64,000 nucleotides of DNA. Source: Chloroflexota bacterium. Its GTDB lineage: Bacteria; Chloroflexota; Anaerolineae; Aggregatilineales; Phototrophicaceae. Position 1 is the stretch's first letter; every line of letters starts with the position of its first letter. Below, one piece after another: positions 52,385-62,295 of the stretch. The notes beneath the pieces were generated by a model, which ran no database searches, had not been told where the DNA came from, and saw only the letters and a list, made by a program, of their open reading frames with translations. The translations under genes were made by a program, and so were the position numbers. The stretch covers positions 788,170 to 852,169 of the forward strand of contig WTGJ01000027.1 of NCBI GenBank assembly GCA_011523615.1. The letters are read 5' to 3'.

Positions 52385-55069
52385 TTGCAACGTAACATCA
52401 GTGACGACATCCACCTGCTGGGCAATCTGCTGGGAGAGACCATCCGCAATCAGCAGGGCGATGCGGGCTTGGCCCTGGTGGAGCAGATCCGTTCCCTCGC
52501 CAGGGCGCGACGACAGGGCGATGAAAGCGCCACAGATCAGCTGAGGCAAGAAATCACTGCTTTGCCCCTGTGTGACTTGAATGTCCTCACCAATGCATTC
52601 AGCAATTACTTTCAGCTCATCAATATCGCCGAAGACCAACAAAGACTGCGCGTGTTGGAAGAGCGCGAGCTTGGCGGAACGATCCGCGAAACCATTGCCG
52701 ATGCAGTCTCTACCCTGAAAGAGCAATCCATGTCCGCTGAAGAAGTGCGCCAGCTGCTGCAACAATTGCGTTTCCGTTTTGTGCTCACCGCTCACCCTTC
52801 CGAAGCAAAACGGCAAGAAGTCCTCATCTTATTGGCCAACATCGCTACTTTGCTCAATGATCGCGGCAACTGTCCAGAGATACCGCGCAAGAAACGACAA
52901 CTGGAGCGCGCTTTTCAGGAAAAAATCGAAACCCTGTTGCAAACCCATCAAGTTCGTGATCGGGAGAAGACGGTGGCCGATGAAGTGCAATACGGCTTGT
53001 ATTACCTGATCTCGGTGATCATGGACGCCACGGTGGAAATTTACGACGATCTACAAGAAGCACTGTCCAGTACTTATCCCGAGGGGGATTGGCAGCACCT
53101 CCCGCCAATCTTGAGTTACGCCTCCTGGATTGGCGGCGATCGAGACGGCAACCCAAATGTCACGCCCTTTGCCACCCTGGACACCTTGGAAACGATGCGC
53201 AATGCCGCACGCGAAGTCTACATTCGTGAAGTCAGCCAGCTGCGTGACCTGTTGACCCAATCCACGCACCATACTTCCATTTCACCTCAATTGGGCAGTT
53301 TGCTCCGCGATGATGCATCCCTGGCCATTCTGTACCCGAATGAACCCTATCGACAGCAACTCGAACGCATACGGCGCCACCTGGAGCTGGATGAATACCT
53401 CTCGGGAAGCGATCTCCTGGATGACCTGCTGCCCATGGCCCAAAGCCTTCACCAGAATGGTGGGGAAAACGTCGCCCGTGGCCGCCTCCATCGCTTGATC
53501 CGCAAAGTGCGCCATTTTGGTTTGCACCTGTTGCCGTTGGACATCCGAGAAGATGCAGGCTTGATCCGCAACGCCCTGGATGAAATCTTCCGCACATACG
53601 GCATTTGTGATGATTATGCGACTGCGCCTGAAGCGGAGAAGCTTCGCATCCTGGCGCGAGAAATCGCCAGTCAACGGCCGCTCATCCCCCGGGACACATC
53701 ACAGTTCAGCGACGCGACACGAATGATCCTCGACACCTGGGAAATGATCGCCGTGGCTCAACGTCGCTTCGGCAGCATCGTGATCGATACCGTCATCGCC
53801 AGCATGAGCCAGCATGCCAGCGACGTGTTGGCCATGCTCCTGCTCGCCAAAGAAGTGGGTGTGGAAGAATGCCTGGATGTGGTTCCCCTCTTCGAAACCA
53901 TCGCGGATTTGCGGGAGGCCCCTTCCATGATGGCTACGCTTTTCGAAATGCCCGCATACCGTGAATATCTGCAAAACAGGGCAGATGGCCCGGGGCAGCG
54001 CCAACAGATCATGTTGGGTTATTCCGATAGCGGCAAAGATGGTGGCTATTTCGCATCCAATTGGGAGCTGTACCAGGCACACCTTTCGCTCACCGCGGTC
54101 TGCCAAGATGCCGGGGTTTCCTTGCAATTGTTCCACGGTAGGGGCGGGAGCATCGGTCGCGGTGGTGGCCCCACCAACCGCACCATCCTTTCTCAACCAC
54201 CCGGTGGCATGCAAGGTGGCGTGAAGATCACGGAGCAGGGAGAAGTCATCGCCTATCGCTATGCAAATCCTGGCATCGCTCGCCGGCACCTGCACCAGGT
54301 TCTGAACGCCGCCATCCTCCAGTCCAGGCAAGGTATCGAAAATGCGCCGCCCACTCCCCACGAAACCTGGTGGGATGCGATGACCACCCTCGCCGAGACA
54401 TCCCGTCAGGTCTATCGAGCTTTCGTCTACGAGAATGCGGATTTCCTTGACTATTGGCAGCAGGCGACGCCCATCCACGAGCTTTCACAATTGAGGATCA
54501 GTTCCCGCCCGACGAGCCGAAGGACGAAAGCCGGCTTCGCGGCGATGCGCGCCATTCCCTGGGTTTTTTCCTGGGTGCAAAGCCGCGCCATCATCCCCAG
54601 TTGGTTTGGCGTCGGCAGCGCTCTGGCGCAGTTTTGCGCGGCTGCGGAATCCCATCTTCCGCTCCTCCAAGCAATGTATCAAGAATGGCCATTCTTCCAA
54701 AACACCGTACAGAATCTAGAAATGGACGTCGCCAAAGCGGATATGGGCATCGCCCAACTCTACTCTTGCCTGGTGGAAAACGAAGCCATGGCAGAACGAC
54801 AATTCCGCTGGATCCAGAGCGAGCATCAGAAAACGGCGGAATGGGTATGCAACATCACGCAGCAAACCGCACTGCTGGATTCCATGCCGGTGATCCAACA
54901 TTCCATCACCCGGCGGAATCCTTATGTCGATCCCATTAATTTCATCCAGGTTGAGTTGTTGCATCGTTACCGCCAGGCCAGTGATGATGATCCAGAACGG
55001 CCGGCTCTCCTGCGCGCGGTGCTGGATTCCATCAATGGCATCGCGGCGGGGATGAAAACTACCGGCTGA
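52385..55069 (+). CDS. ppc: Phosphoenolpyruvate carboxylase
   Basis: An 894-residue enzyme, normal length. The catalytic His137 is in LTAHPSEAKR, the bicarbonate/PEP loop in QIMLGYSDSGKDGGYFAS, and the glycine-rich loop in FHGRGGSIGRGGGPT. The start is a TTG at 52385, seven bases after GGAG. It fixes bicarbonate onto PEP to make oxaloacetate, feeding the citric acid cycle. The common Asn/Asp of the SN-K-D motif is Gly here (YSDSGKDGG). The pterin dehydratase gene overlaps its stop by one base. Confidence 0.95.
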   Translation: MQRNISDDIHLLGNLLGETIRNQQGDAGLALVEQIRSLARARRQGDESATDQLRQEITALPLCDLNVLTNAFSNYFQLINIAEDQQRLRVLEERELGGTIRETIADAVSTLKEQSMSAEEVRQLLQQLRFRFVLTAHPSEAKRQEVLILLANIATLLNDRGNCPEIPRKKRQLERAFQEKIETLLQTHQVRDREKTVADEVQYGLYYLISVIMDATVEIYDDLQEALSSTYPEGDWQHLPPILSYASWIGGDRDGNPNVTPFATLDTLETMRNAAREVYIREVSQLRDLLTQSTHHTSISPQLGSLLRDDASLAILYPNEPYRQQLERIRRHLELDEYLSGSDLLDDLLPMAQSLHQNGGENVARGRLHRLIRKVRHFGLHLLPLDIREDAGLIRNALDEIFRTYGICDDYATAPEAEKLRILAREIASQRPLIPRDTSQFSDATRMILDTWEMIAVAQRRFGSIVIDTVIASMSQHASDVLAMLLLAKEVGVEECLDVVPLFETIADLREAPSMMATLFEMPAYREYLQNRADGPGQRQQIMLGYSDSGKDGGYFASNWELYQAHLSLTAVCQDAGVSLQLFHGRGGSIGRGGGPTNRTILSQPPGGMQGGVKITEQGEVIAYRYANPGIARRHLHQVLNAAILQSRQGIENAPPTPHETWWDAMTTLAETSRQVYRAFVYENADFLDYWQQATPIHELSQLRISSRPTSRRTKAGFAAMRAIPWVFSWVQSRAIIPSWFGVGSALAQFCAAAESHLPLLQAMYQEWPFFQNTVQNLEMDVAKADMGIAQLYSCLVENEAMAERQFRWIQSEHQKTAEWVCNITQQTALLDSMPVIQHSITRRNPYVDPINFIQVELLHRYRQASDDDPERPALLRAVLDSINGIAAGMKTTG

Positions 55070-55371
55070 TGCGGCGGCCACTTTCGCGGGAAGAAATTGC
55101 ATTTCTACTGGCGAAATTGCCGGATTGGGATTGGCACGAAAACACGTTAACCAAAGTGTTCCCCTTTCGCGACTATATGACGGGGGTTTCCTTCGCCAAT
55201 CAGGTGGCTGTGTTGGCCGAAGAAAAAGATCATCACCCAGAAATGACCCTTGCCTGGCGCTCCGTTCGCGTCCAATTCACGACTCATGATGCCGGCCACC
55301 GCGTGACCCAGCGAGATTTCGCCATGGCTCAACGGGTGGAAACCTTGGCCCGCAACCTTCCCAGCGCCTGA
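55069..55371 (+). CDS. Pterin-4a-carbinolamine dehydratase family protein
   Basis: A 100-residue protein with the PCD motif: an acidic residue then HHP (EKDHHPEMTLAW), followed after a spacer by a His and an Asp (THDAGHRVTQRD). The family dehydrates 4a-hydroxytetrahydropterin, but single copies often act as moonlighting cofactors or chaperones. It is translationally coupled to ppc by a TGATG junction and convergent with the transaldolase/PGI gene two bases away. No phenylalanine hydroxylase gene is in the window. Confidence 0.9.
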   Translation: MRRPLSREEIAFLLAKLPDWDWHENTLTKVFPFRDYMTGVSFANQVAVLAEEKDHHPEMTLAWRSVRVQFTTHDAGHRVTQRDFAMAQRVETLARNLPSA

Positions 55372-55372
55372 T

Positions 55373-58168
55373 TCAGGCGCCCAAGCTCGCCAAAGCTGCA
55401 TCCAGGGCATCGCACACCTGCGCGGCAGAGGCGCCATGCAAACGCAAACCCCGCCGCCCATTGGCATGCAAAGAACGCATATCGCCTGCATATTGCGCTT
55501 GCAGCAAGGTAGCAAAACCAAAGTCTTGACCCGGGATTGCGAGTTCTTCATCCGTCGCCGCGGTCAAAAAGAAGAAAATGCCCTGATTGGGGCCGCCTTT
55601 GTGCAATTGACCGGTGCTGTGCAAATAGCGCGGGCCAAAACCCACCGTCACCGGCCGCAGTGAACATTCAGACAAGCGCTGACTGATCGCTAGCAAACGC
55701 TGTTCCAGAGCCGCACTCATCGGCCAATAGGCCAATAGTGAAAAATAATCTCCTGCCTGGGAAGAAGCCATCTCCTGGGCCAATACCTCGACCAGGCCTG
55801 CGCCCTCTTCTCCACTTGCCGACCAGAGTTGGAGACTGCCCTCTTCATACTGCGGTGAGTGTTGCGGAATGGCGCCCTGCTGCTGATGGATGGCCAACAA
55901 TTCTGCGGTATTGGCCTTGCTCTCTGCGACGTTGGGCTCGTCGAAGGGGTTGATGCCCAGAATCTGCCCGGCCACCGCTGTAGCATATTCCCAGCGCAAG
56001 AATTCGCCCGCAATTTCTTCCTTGGTATGAATGGTCTCCGTCAAGCAAGGGTGCCCTGCAGCGCGCAAGGCCTCGATGCCTTCCTCGAGCTTGCGATTAC
56101 CGGCTGCACCAGCCAGGCGCAAAGTCACGAAGAATCGATCATCACCGTAAGCAGACGGCACTGCCGGCCCCGGGCTCAATACGGGCAAGACCCCTTGGCC
56201 TTCTTTGCCCAGGCTCTCGGCTACCAGTTGTTCCACCCAGTGACCAAAACTGCCCAGACCATCACTGGTGAATAAAGTCAGCTTATCACGCCCCTCCTTT
56301 GCCAGCGATGCAATCGCCGTTCCCAGACTCGCAGCCGGATGCTCGTTTTCTGGGATGGCGGTGTCGTTGGCGAGAAAGGCAGCCTCTGCCGCCGCGTGCA
56401 AAGCAGCCAGGTCATAGCCCAACAACGCCGCGGGAACCAGGCCAAAATAACTCAATGCCGAGTATCGACCGCCGATATCGCTGGGATTGAGATACACATC
56501 GCGAAAGCCGTGTGAACGGGCCAGCTCTTCCAACTGTGAGCCGGCATCCGTGATTGCGATGAACTGCTGCACTTGTTGGCCCGTGAGTGCGTAAAAGTGT
56601 TGGAAGAACGACAAGGTCTCCAACGTGCCGCCGGATTTGCTGGCCACCAAGAACAAAGCGCGTTCGAGATCCAGGCGCTGTGTCAAGTCGTCGATCTGTT
56701 GCGGATGCGTGCTATCGAGCATGTGAAAATCCGGGAAATCGTCCCGGCGGCCGAGGGTGCGATACAGCACTTCTGGCGCCAAACTGCTGCCGCCCATACC
56801 GAGCAGCACGACATGCGCGATCCGCTCGTCAGCACGAATTAATTCCTGGGCGGCCTGCAATCGCGAATAATCGATCGTCTCCCGCACATCCAACCAGCCG
56901 AGCCGCTGCTCGATTTTGGCACGAATTTCCGCATCTTCTTTCCAGATACCGCCGTCTCGTTGCGCCAAACGTGCGTTGAATTGGTGGTTGGATAACTCTT
57001 CGGTGGCCGCTGCGACCACCGAAGCATATTTGCCCAGGGAAAGTGCGCGCCGTTTCGCATCGACCTGGCGGATCAGTCGCGCGAAATCTGCCGCGAAGGC
57101 CGCCACCCCCGCATCCTGCAATTGGCGAGTGACCTCTTCCAAATCGATGCCGACTTCTGCCAATTTCTCCAGGCGCTCTTCGGTCTCTTGAGCTTCATCC
57201 AGGATGGTCTCTCGGTCGCTGTATCCATGGTCTTCGAACGCCTGTAGCGTTGCCGGTGGCAGCGTATTCACGGTGTGTGGACCGAGCAAATTATCGACAT
57301 ACAAGGTATCCGAATAGGCGGGGTTCTTGGTGCTGGTTGATGCCCACAATGGACGCTGCACCTGCGCACCGGCATCACGCAAGGCAGCGAATTCCGGGCC
57401 GGTGAAGATTTCGCGGAAGCGCGCATAGGCACTCCGCGCGTTGCCGATCGCCGCACTGCCCAACAAACTCTCGATCAAAGCCGCTCGTTCGTCATCAATC
57501 CCTTCGGCTGCAGTGAGTTTTTCTTGCAAGGCGGCGTCCACCTTGCTATCGATCCGGCTGAGGAAGAAGCTGGCTACCGAAGCGACCTGCGCAACTTCCT
57601 CGCCTGCAGCACGCCGCCGCGCCAAACCGCGGATGAAGGCCCGCGCCACTTCTACGTAGTTCTTCACGCTGAAAATCAACGTGATGTTGACGTTGATCCC
57701 AGCAGCGATGCTCTCCTCGATGGCCGGAATCCCCGCCTGAGTAGCCGGAATCTTGATCATCGCATTGGGTCGATCCAGGGTGCGAAAGAGCCGCTCGGCT
57801 TCCGCGATGGTGCCTGCGGTATCGTGCGCCAGCGCAGGGGATACTTCCAGACTGACAAAGCCATCCCGCCCACCACTCTCTTCATAAATCGGCAGGAACA
57901 AATCCAGACCACGCCGAATATCCGCTATGGAGAGTTGGTCGTAGATCTCCAGGGCATCGCGATCGAGCAGGGTGCGGATTTGCTCATCGTAATCGTCGCT
58001 TTCGCCAATCGCTTTCTGAAAGATGGATGGGTTGGATGTGACACCACGGATGCCAATGTTCTCGATCAAGCGGGCCAGTTCACCGCGATCCAGCGAAGAT
58101 CGGCTGATGTTATCCAGCCAGATGCTTTGTCCCAGAGCATGTGCAGCACGAACGGGGTTCTCAGCCAT
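55373..58168 (-). CDS. Bifunctional transaldolase / glucose-6-phosphate isomerase
   Basis: A 931-residue fusion. Residues 1-370 are transaldolase: SIWLDNISRSSLDRGELARL is the start, GVTSNPSIFQKAI follows, and the Schiff-base lysine is in NAMIKIPATQAGIPA. Residues about 385-931 are PGI-like: VVLLGMGGSSLAPEVLYRTL binds phosphate, and FLVASKSGGTLETLSFFQHF follows. The fused form is known from cyanobacteria, Chloroflexota and some others. It links glycolysis to the pentose phosphate pathway, and transketolase is divergent 139 bases away. Both active sites look intact. Confidence 0.95.
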   Translation of the reverse strand: MAENPVRAAHALGQSIWLDNISRSSLDRGELARLIENIGIRGVTSNPSIFQKAIGESDDYDEQIRTLLDRDALEIYDQLSIADIRRGLDLFLPIYEESGGRDGFVSLEVSPALAHDTAGTIAEAERLFRTLDRPNAMIKIPATQAGIPAIEESIAAGINVNITLIFSVKNYVEVARAFIRGLARRRAAGEEVAQVASVASFFLSRIDSKVDAALQEKLTAAEGIDDERAALIESLLGSAAIGNARSAYARFREIFTGPEFAALRDAGAQVQRPLWASTSTKNPAYSDTLYVDNLLGPHTVNTLPPATLQAFEDHGYSDRETILDEAQETEERLEKLAEVGIDLEEVTRQLQDAGVAAFAADFARLIRQVDAKRRALSLGKYASVVAAATEELSNHQFNARLAQRDGGIWKEDAEIRAKIEQRLGWLDVRETIDYSRLQAAQELIRADERIAHVVLLGMGGSSLAPEVLYRTLGRRDDFPDFHMLDSTHPQQIDDLTQRLDLERALFLVASKSGGTLETLSFFQHFYALTGQQVQQFIAITDAGSQLEELARSHGFRDVYLNPSDIGGRYSALSYFGLVPAALLGYDLAALHAAAEAAFLANDTAIPENEHPAASLGTAIASLAKEGRDKLTLFTSDGLGSFGHWVEQLVAESLGKEGQGVLPVLSPGPAVPSAYGDDRFFVTLRLAGAAGNRKLEEGIEALRAAGHPCLTETIHTKEEIAGEFLRWEYATAVAGQILGINPFDEPNVAESKANTAELLAIHQQQGAIPQHSPQYEEGSLQLWSASGEEGAGLVEVLAQEMASSQAGDYFSLLAYWPMSAALEQRLLAISQRLSECSLRPVTVGFGPRYLHSTGQLHKGGPNQGIFFFLTAATDEELAIPGQDFGFATLLQAQYAGDMRSLHANGRRGLRLHGASAAQVCDALDAALASLGA

Positions 58169-58307
58169 GTGGTTTCCTCTTTTAATGGCTTGCCTTGGTC
58201 AACCATTTTAATGCATCCCTGCTGCAATTTCATCCAGCCAATGCCTCAGCCTCATTTCGTTGAATTGGACGATTGCTATAATGAACGCAGCGAGTAAGGG
58301 ATCATTC

Positions 58308-60308
58308 ATGGGTGAAGATGACCGACTAGCCGAGCGCGCCATCAATACCATCCGAACCTTAGCCATGGATGCGGTACAAAAAGCCAACAGCGGCCATCCC
58401 GGTTTGCCGATGGGCGCGGCTCCGATGGCCTATGTGCTCTGGCAGCAATTCCTGCGCCATAATCCCAAAAACCCGCAATGGCCCAATCGCGATCGTTTTG
58501 TACTCAGCGCGGGCCATGGCTCGATGTTGATTTATGCACTACTGCACCTCACCGGCTACGACCTTCCTCTAAACGAGTTGATCCATTTCCGCCAATGGGG
58601 CAGCCGCACACCGGGTCACCCGGAAAACCACCTCACCCCCGGAGTGGAGACCACGACTGGTCCCCTGGGTCAGGGTGCGGCGAACGCGGTCGGCATGGCC
58701 CTTGCCGGAGCTTTCCTAGCCGAGCATTACAACCGCCCGGGCCACGAAATTGTCGATCATGACGTGTATGCGCTGGTCAGTGATGGTGACTTGATGGAAG
58801 GAGTCGCCAGTGAAGCCGTCGCCCTGGCTGGACACTGGGGACTGGATCGGCTGGTGTTTCTCTACGATGACAACGAGATCACCCTCGATGGCAAGGCATC
58901 CATGACCTTGAGTGAAGATATGGCGGCTCGTTTTGCTGCACAGGGCTGGCATACCCTGACCGTCCGCGATGGCAATGATTTGACGGAGCTTTCTTCTGCC
59001 ATCCGCGCCGCGCGTGACCATCGAGGTCAACCCACGCTCATCTGCATACGCACCATCATCGGCTTTGGCAGCCCCAACAAAGCAGGCACCAGCGTTGCCC
59101 ATGGCTCACCTTTGGGAGAAGAGGAAGTCCGCTTGACCAAAGCAGCCCTCGGCTGGCCCACAGAAGAACCGTTCTATATTCCGGGTGATGTGCTCGAACA
59201 TTATCGTGAAGCGATCCAGGCTGGGAACCAAGCCGAGCAGGATTGGCAGCAGCTCTTTGCCCATTACCAGGCAAAATATCCTGATCTGGCCGAACAATGG
59301 CAAGCAGGGCAAGCCGGCCAATTACCGGCAGATTGGGATGCTGAATTCCCGATCTTTCCAGAAGGAACCCAAATTGCCACCCGCAATGCTCTGGGAGAAA
59401 TCCTCAACGCCATCGCCCCGCGCATCCCCACGATGATCGGTGGCGATGCCGATTTGGCGGGCAGCACCAAAACGCTCATCCAAAATGCACCTCATACGGA
59501 TGCCGGGGTGGCCGCCGCCCGAAATGTTCGTTTCGGCGTCCGCGAACATGGCATGGGCGCCATCGTCAATGGGCTCGCTTTGACTCGGGGCATCACCCGC
59601 CCCTTTTCCGCCACTTTTTTGCAATTCAGTGATTACATGCGGGCGGCCATCCGCCTCGGTTCATTGATGGAAATTCCGGCCCTGTACATCTTCTCTCACG
59701 ATAGCATCGGGCTCGGCGAGGATGGCCCTACGCATCAGCCGGTGGAGCACGTGATGTCCTTGCGCCTGATCCCGCAGCTGTACGTCTTTCGCCCTGCCGA
59801 TGGCAATGAAGTCGCGGCAGCGTTCCGAACGATATTCGGCCTGGCGGGCCCGGCGGCGCTGATCACCACCCGGCAAAATTTACCGACCCTCCCCAACCCG
59901 GAGCGCGTTCACGACGGAGCGAAGAGAGGCGGTTACATCCTTGCGGGCGATGATTCACTGCCCGACGTGATCCTGCTGGCCAGCGGCAGTGAAGTCAGCC
60001 TTGCCTATGAGGCATATCTTGTTTTGACTGAGCAAGGCATCAGCTCCCGTGTCGTTTCGTTGCCCTGTTGGGAGCTTTTCGATGAGCAAGAAGAGGCTTA
60101 CCGTCAACACGTCTTGCCCCACTCCTGCCAGAAACGGGTGAGCATCGAAGCAGGGGTCACCATGGGTTGGCAACGCTACATCGGCACCCGGGGCATCGCT
60201 CTCGGCGTCGATCGCTTCGGTGCATCCGCGCCTTACCAAACCATTTACAAGGAATACGGCTTGACGGCGGAAGCGGTGCTTCAGGCTGCCAAACGCCTGC
60301 TGGATTGA
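58308..60308 (+). CDS. tkt: Transketolase
   Basis: About 666 residues. The ATG at 58308 has an AAGGG site seven bases upstream; an earlier in-frame Met at 58260 does not. The ThDP motif GDGDLMEG reads as [15 protein letters not shown] with the downstream Asn, and GHPGLPMG is at the N-terminus. [14 protein letters not shown] carries the catalytic Glu, and THQPVEHV is near residue 475. It moves two-carbon units in the pentose phosphate cycle and partners with the divergent transaldolase/PGI gene. Confidence 0.96.
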   Translation: MGEDDRLAERAINTIRTLAMDAVQKANSGHPGLPMGAAPMAYVLWQQFLRHNPKNPQWPNRDRFVLSAGHGSMLIYALLHLTGYDLPLNELIHFRQWGSRTPGHPENHLTPGVETTTGPLGQGAANAVGMALAGAFLAEHYNRPGHEIVDHDVYALVSDGDLMEGVASEAVALAGHWGLDRLVFLYDDNEITLDGKASMTLSEDMAARFAAQGWHTLTVRDGNDLTELSSAIRAARDHRGQPTLICIRTIIGFGSPNKAGTSVAHGSPLGEEEVRLTKAALGWPTEEPFYIPGDVLEHYREAIQAGNQAEQDWQQLFAHYQAKYPDLAEQWQAGQAGQLPADWDAEFPIFPEGTQIATRNALGEILNAIAPRIPTMIGGDADLAGSTKTLIQNAPHTDAGVAAARNVRFGVREHGMGAIVNGLALTRGITRPFSATFLQFSDYMRAAIRLGSLMEIPALYIFSHDSIGLGEDGPTHQPVEHVMSLRLIPQLYVFRPADGNEVAAAFRTIFGLAGPAALITTRQNLPTLPNPERVHDGAKRGGYILAGDDSLPDVILLASGSEVSLAYEAYLVLTEQGISSRVVSLPCWELFDEQEEAYRQHVLPHSCQKRVSIEAGVTMGWQRYIGTRGIALGVDRFGASAPYQTIYKEYGLTAEAVLQAAKRLLD

Positions 60309-60328
60309 TGCAGAGAGAGGATAATGGA

Positions 60329-61099
60329 ATGCACATCGTTTCCTGGAATGTCAATGGCATCCGCGCTGCCCAGAGAAAGGGCTTTTTGTCCTGGTTGGCG
60401 GATGCCCAACCCGATATCGTCGCCCTCCAAGAAATCAAGGCACAAAGGGAGCAAGTTGATGAAGCGCTCCGCAAGCCAGCAGGCTACCAGGCCATTTGGG
60501 ACAGCGCAAAACGGAAGGGGTACAGCGGTGTTTTGCTTTATAGCAAACCCCGGCCGCTCTCCATTCAGTGTGGCCTGGATGTGGTGGAATACGATAGCGA
60601 GGGTCGCACCATCATCGCCGAATATGAGGATTTCACGCTCATCGCGGCCTATTTTCCCAATGGGGGCAATGATCACTCCCGGGTGCCATTCAAACTCGCT
60701 TATTGCGAAGATTTTCAAAAGAAATGCGATGCCTTGAGAAAGGCGGGGCATTCTTTGGTCATTTGTGGCGACATCAACACGGCCCATCAGGAAATCGACC
60801 TGGCACGCCCAAAACAGAACCAGAAAACGACCGGGTTTCTACCCATCGAACGTGCCTGGGTCAATCGCTTCACCGAGGCGGGTTATGTGGATATTTTTCG
60901 CGAGCGCAACCCAGATCTCACCGGGGCGTACAGTTGGTGGTCGATGCGCAGCGGTGCGCGGGCGAAGAACATCGGCTGGCGCATCGACGCCTTTTACATC
61001 ACGCCGGATCTGCGCGAGCGGGTCATCGATGCCCAAATCCATGCGGATGTTCAGGGCTCTGATCACTGCCCCATCAGCCTCACCCTTCGTGATGGATGA
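60329..61099 (+). CDS. xth: Exodeoxyribonuclease III
   Basis: A 256-residue AP endonuclease. MHIVSWNVNGIRAAQRKGFL starts the EEP fold. VALQEIKA holds the metal-binding Glu, GDINTAHQEIDLA the catalytic Asp and Asn, and GSDHCPISL the catalytic His. A GAGAGAGG site precedes the ATG at 60329. It cleaves abasic sites in base-excision repair. Its stop overlaps the next gene by ATGA. Confidence 0.95.
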   Translation: MHIVSWNVNGIRAAQRKGFLSWLADAQPDIVALQEIKAQREQVDEALRKPAGYQAIWDSAKRKGYSGVLLYSKPRPLSIQCGLDVVEYDSEGRTIIAEYEDFTLIAAYFPNGGNDHSRVPFKLAYCEDFQKKCDALRKAGHSLVICGDINTAHQEIDLARPKQNQKTTGFLPIERAWVNRFTEAGYVDIFRERNPDLTGAYSWWSMRSGARAKNIGWRIDAFYITPDLRERVIDAQIHADVQGSDHCPISLTLRDG

Positions 61100-62241
61100 A
61101 CATGAACCCTGCAATTCGACATCAGTTTCTGCTGGATGATCGCTGGCATTTTTTGAACCATGGTTCTTTCGGGGCTTGCCCAAAACCGGTGTTCGAACAA
61201 TATCAATTCTGGCAACGAGAACTGGAAACGCAACCGGTTCATTTCATGATACGCCGCCTTCCCGGCTTGTTGCAAGACGTGAGGATGCGCCTCGCTGCTT
61301 TCATCCATGCCGATCCTGATCATCTCATTCTCGCCACGAATGCAACCAGTGCGTTGAATATGGTCATTCGTTCCCTGCCCTGGCAGCAGGGCGACGAGAT
61401 ATTGAGCAGTGACCAAGAATACGGCGCACTTCGACGCACCTGGGAATACATCGTCCAGGAAAAAGCGGTGACGTTTCGTCCGCTTCGCCTCCCCACCGAC
61501 TGCCGGGATGAGCGTGAATTCGCCGACTGCATCTGGCCAGAAATCACCCCACGCACGCGCGCGATCTTCCTCAGCCACATCACCTCCCCCACGGCGGTCC
61601 GCTTCCCCTGCGAAACGCTGATCCAACGAGCCAGAGAGGAGAACATCTGGACCATCATTGATGGGGCTCACGCACCTGGCCAGCTGGATTTGGATCTGTC
61701 AACGCTGGGTGCCGATGCGTATGCAGGCAATTGCCACAAATGGTTGTGTGCGCCGAAAGGCTCGGCATTCCTGTACGTGCATCCTTCATTGCAGGATGGC
61801 ATGACCCCGCTGGTCATCAGCCATGGCTGGGGGGAAGATGCGACATTTGTGCGCAGCAACGAATGGTACGGCACGCAGGACTTTGCCGCATACCTTGCCA
61901 TACCGACCGCGCTGGATTTTTTTCGCAATTGCTTGGGAGAAGCCGTTCATCAAGATTGCATCCGCAGAGCGGAAGCAGCACGACTGCATTTGGCTGAGCG
62001 GGGTTTCACTCCTATCATCCCAGAAGACAAAGCGCTCGAAATCTCGCTGTTCGCCAGCGTGCTATCTTCATCAACGGCAATGGCCGATGAAGTCTATGAA
62101 ACTTTATGGAAGGAACACCAAGTCGAAGTGCCGATCATTCCCTGGCAGAACCAGAATCTCGTGCGGGTTTCCATTCAGACATACAACACGGATGAAGATT
62201 GGTGGGCGCTGGCCCATGCTCTCGAGCGGATGTTCCATTGA
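61096..62241 (+). CDS. Class V aminotransferase (isopenicillin-N epimerase/cysteine desulfurase-like fold)
   Basis: A 381-residue PLP enzyme. WHFLNHGSFGACPKPV is the N-terminal signature, TNATSALNMVIRSLPW binds phosphate, and DGAHAPGQLDLDL binds the cofactor ring. The PLP Lys is in GNCHKWLCAPKGSAFLYV. The pattern fits the isopenicillin-N epimerase-like branch rather than IscS (no desulfurase Cys loop). It is coupled to xth by ATGA. The substrate is unknown; epimerase activity on penicillin is not implied. Confidence 0.88.
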   Translation: MNMNPAIRHQFLLDDRWHFLNHGSFGACPKPVFEQYQFWQRELETQPVHFMIRRLPGLLQDVRMRLAAFIHADPDHLILATNATSALNMVIRSLPWQQGDEILSSDQEYGALRRTWEYIVQEKAVTFRPLRLPTDCRDEREFADCIWPEITPRTRAIFLSHITSPTAVRFPCETLIQRAREENIWTIIDGAHAPGQLDLDLSTLGADAYAGNCHKWLCAPKGSAFLYVHPSLQDGMTPLVISHGWGEDATFVRSNEWYGTQDFAAYLAIPTALDFFRNCLGEAVHQDCIRRAEAARLHLAERGFTPIIPEDKALEISLFASVLSSSTAMADEVYETLWKEHQVEVPIIPWQNQNLVRVSIQTYNTDEDWWALAHALERMFH

Positions 62242-62295
62242 ATTTCTCACTTTTGCCAGCTTTGGACTTACTCCATCCATCCTGGTGATTTGTCT

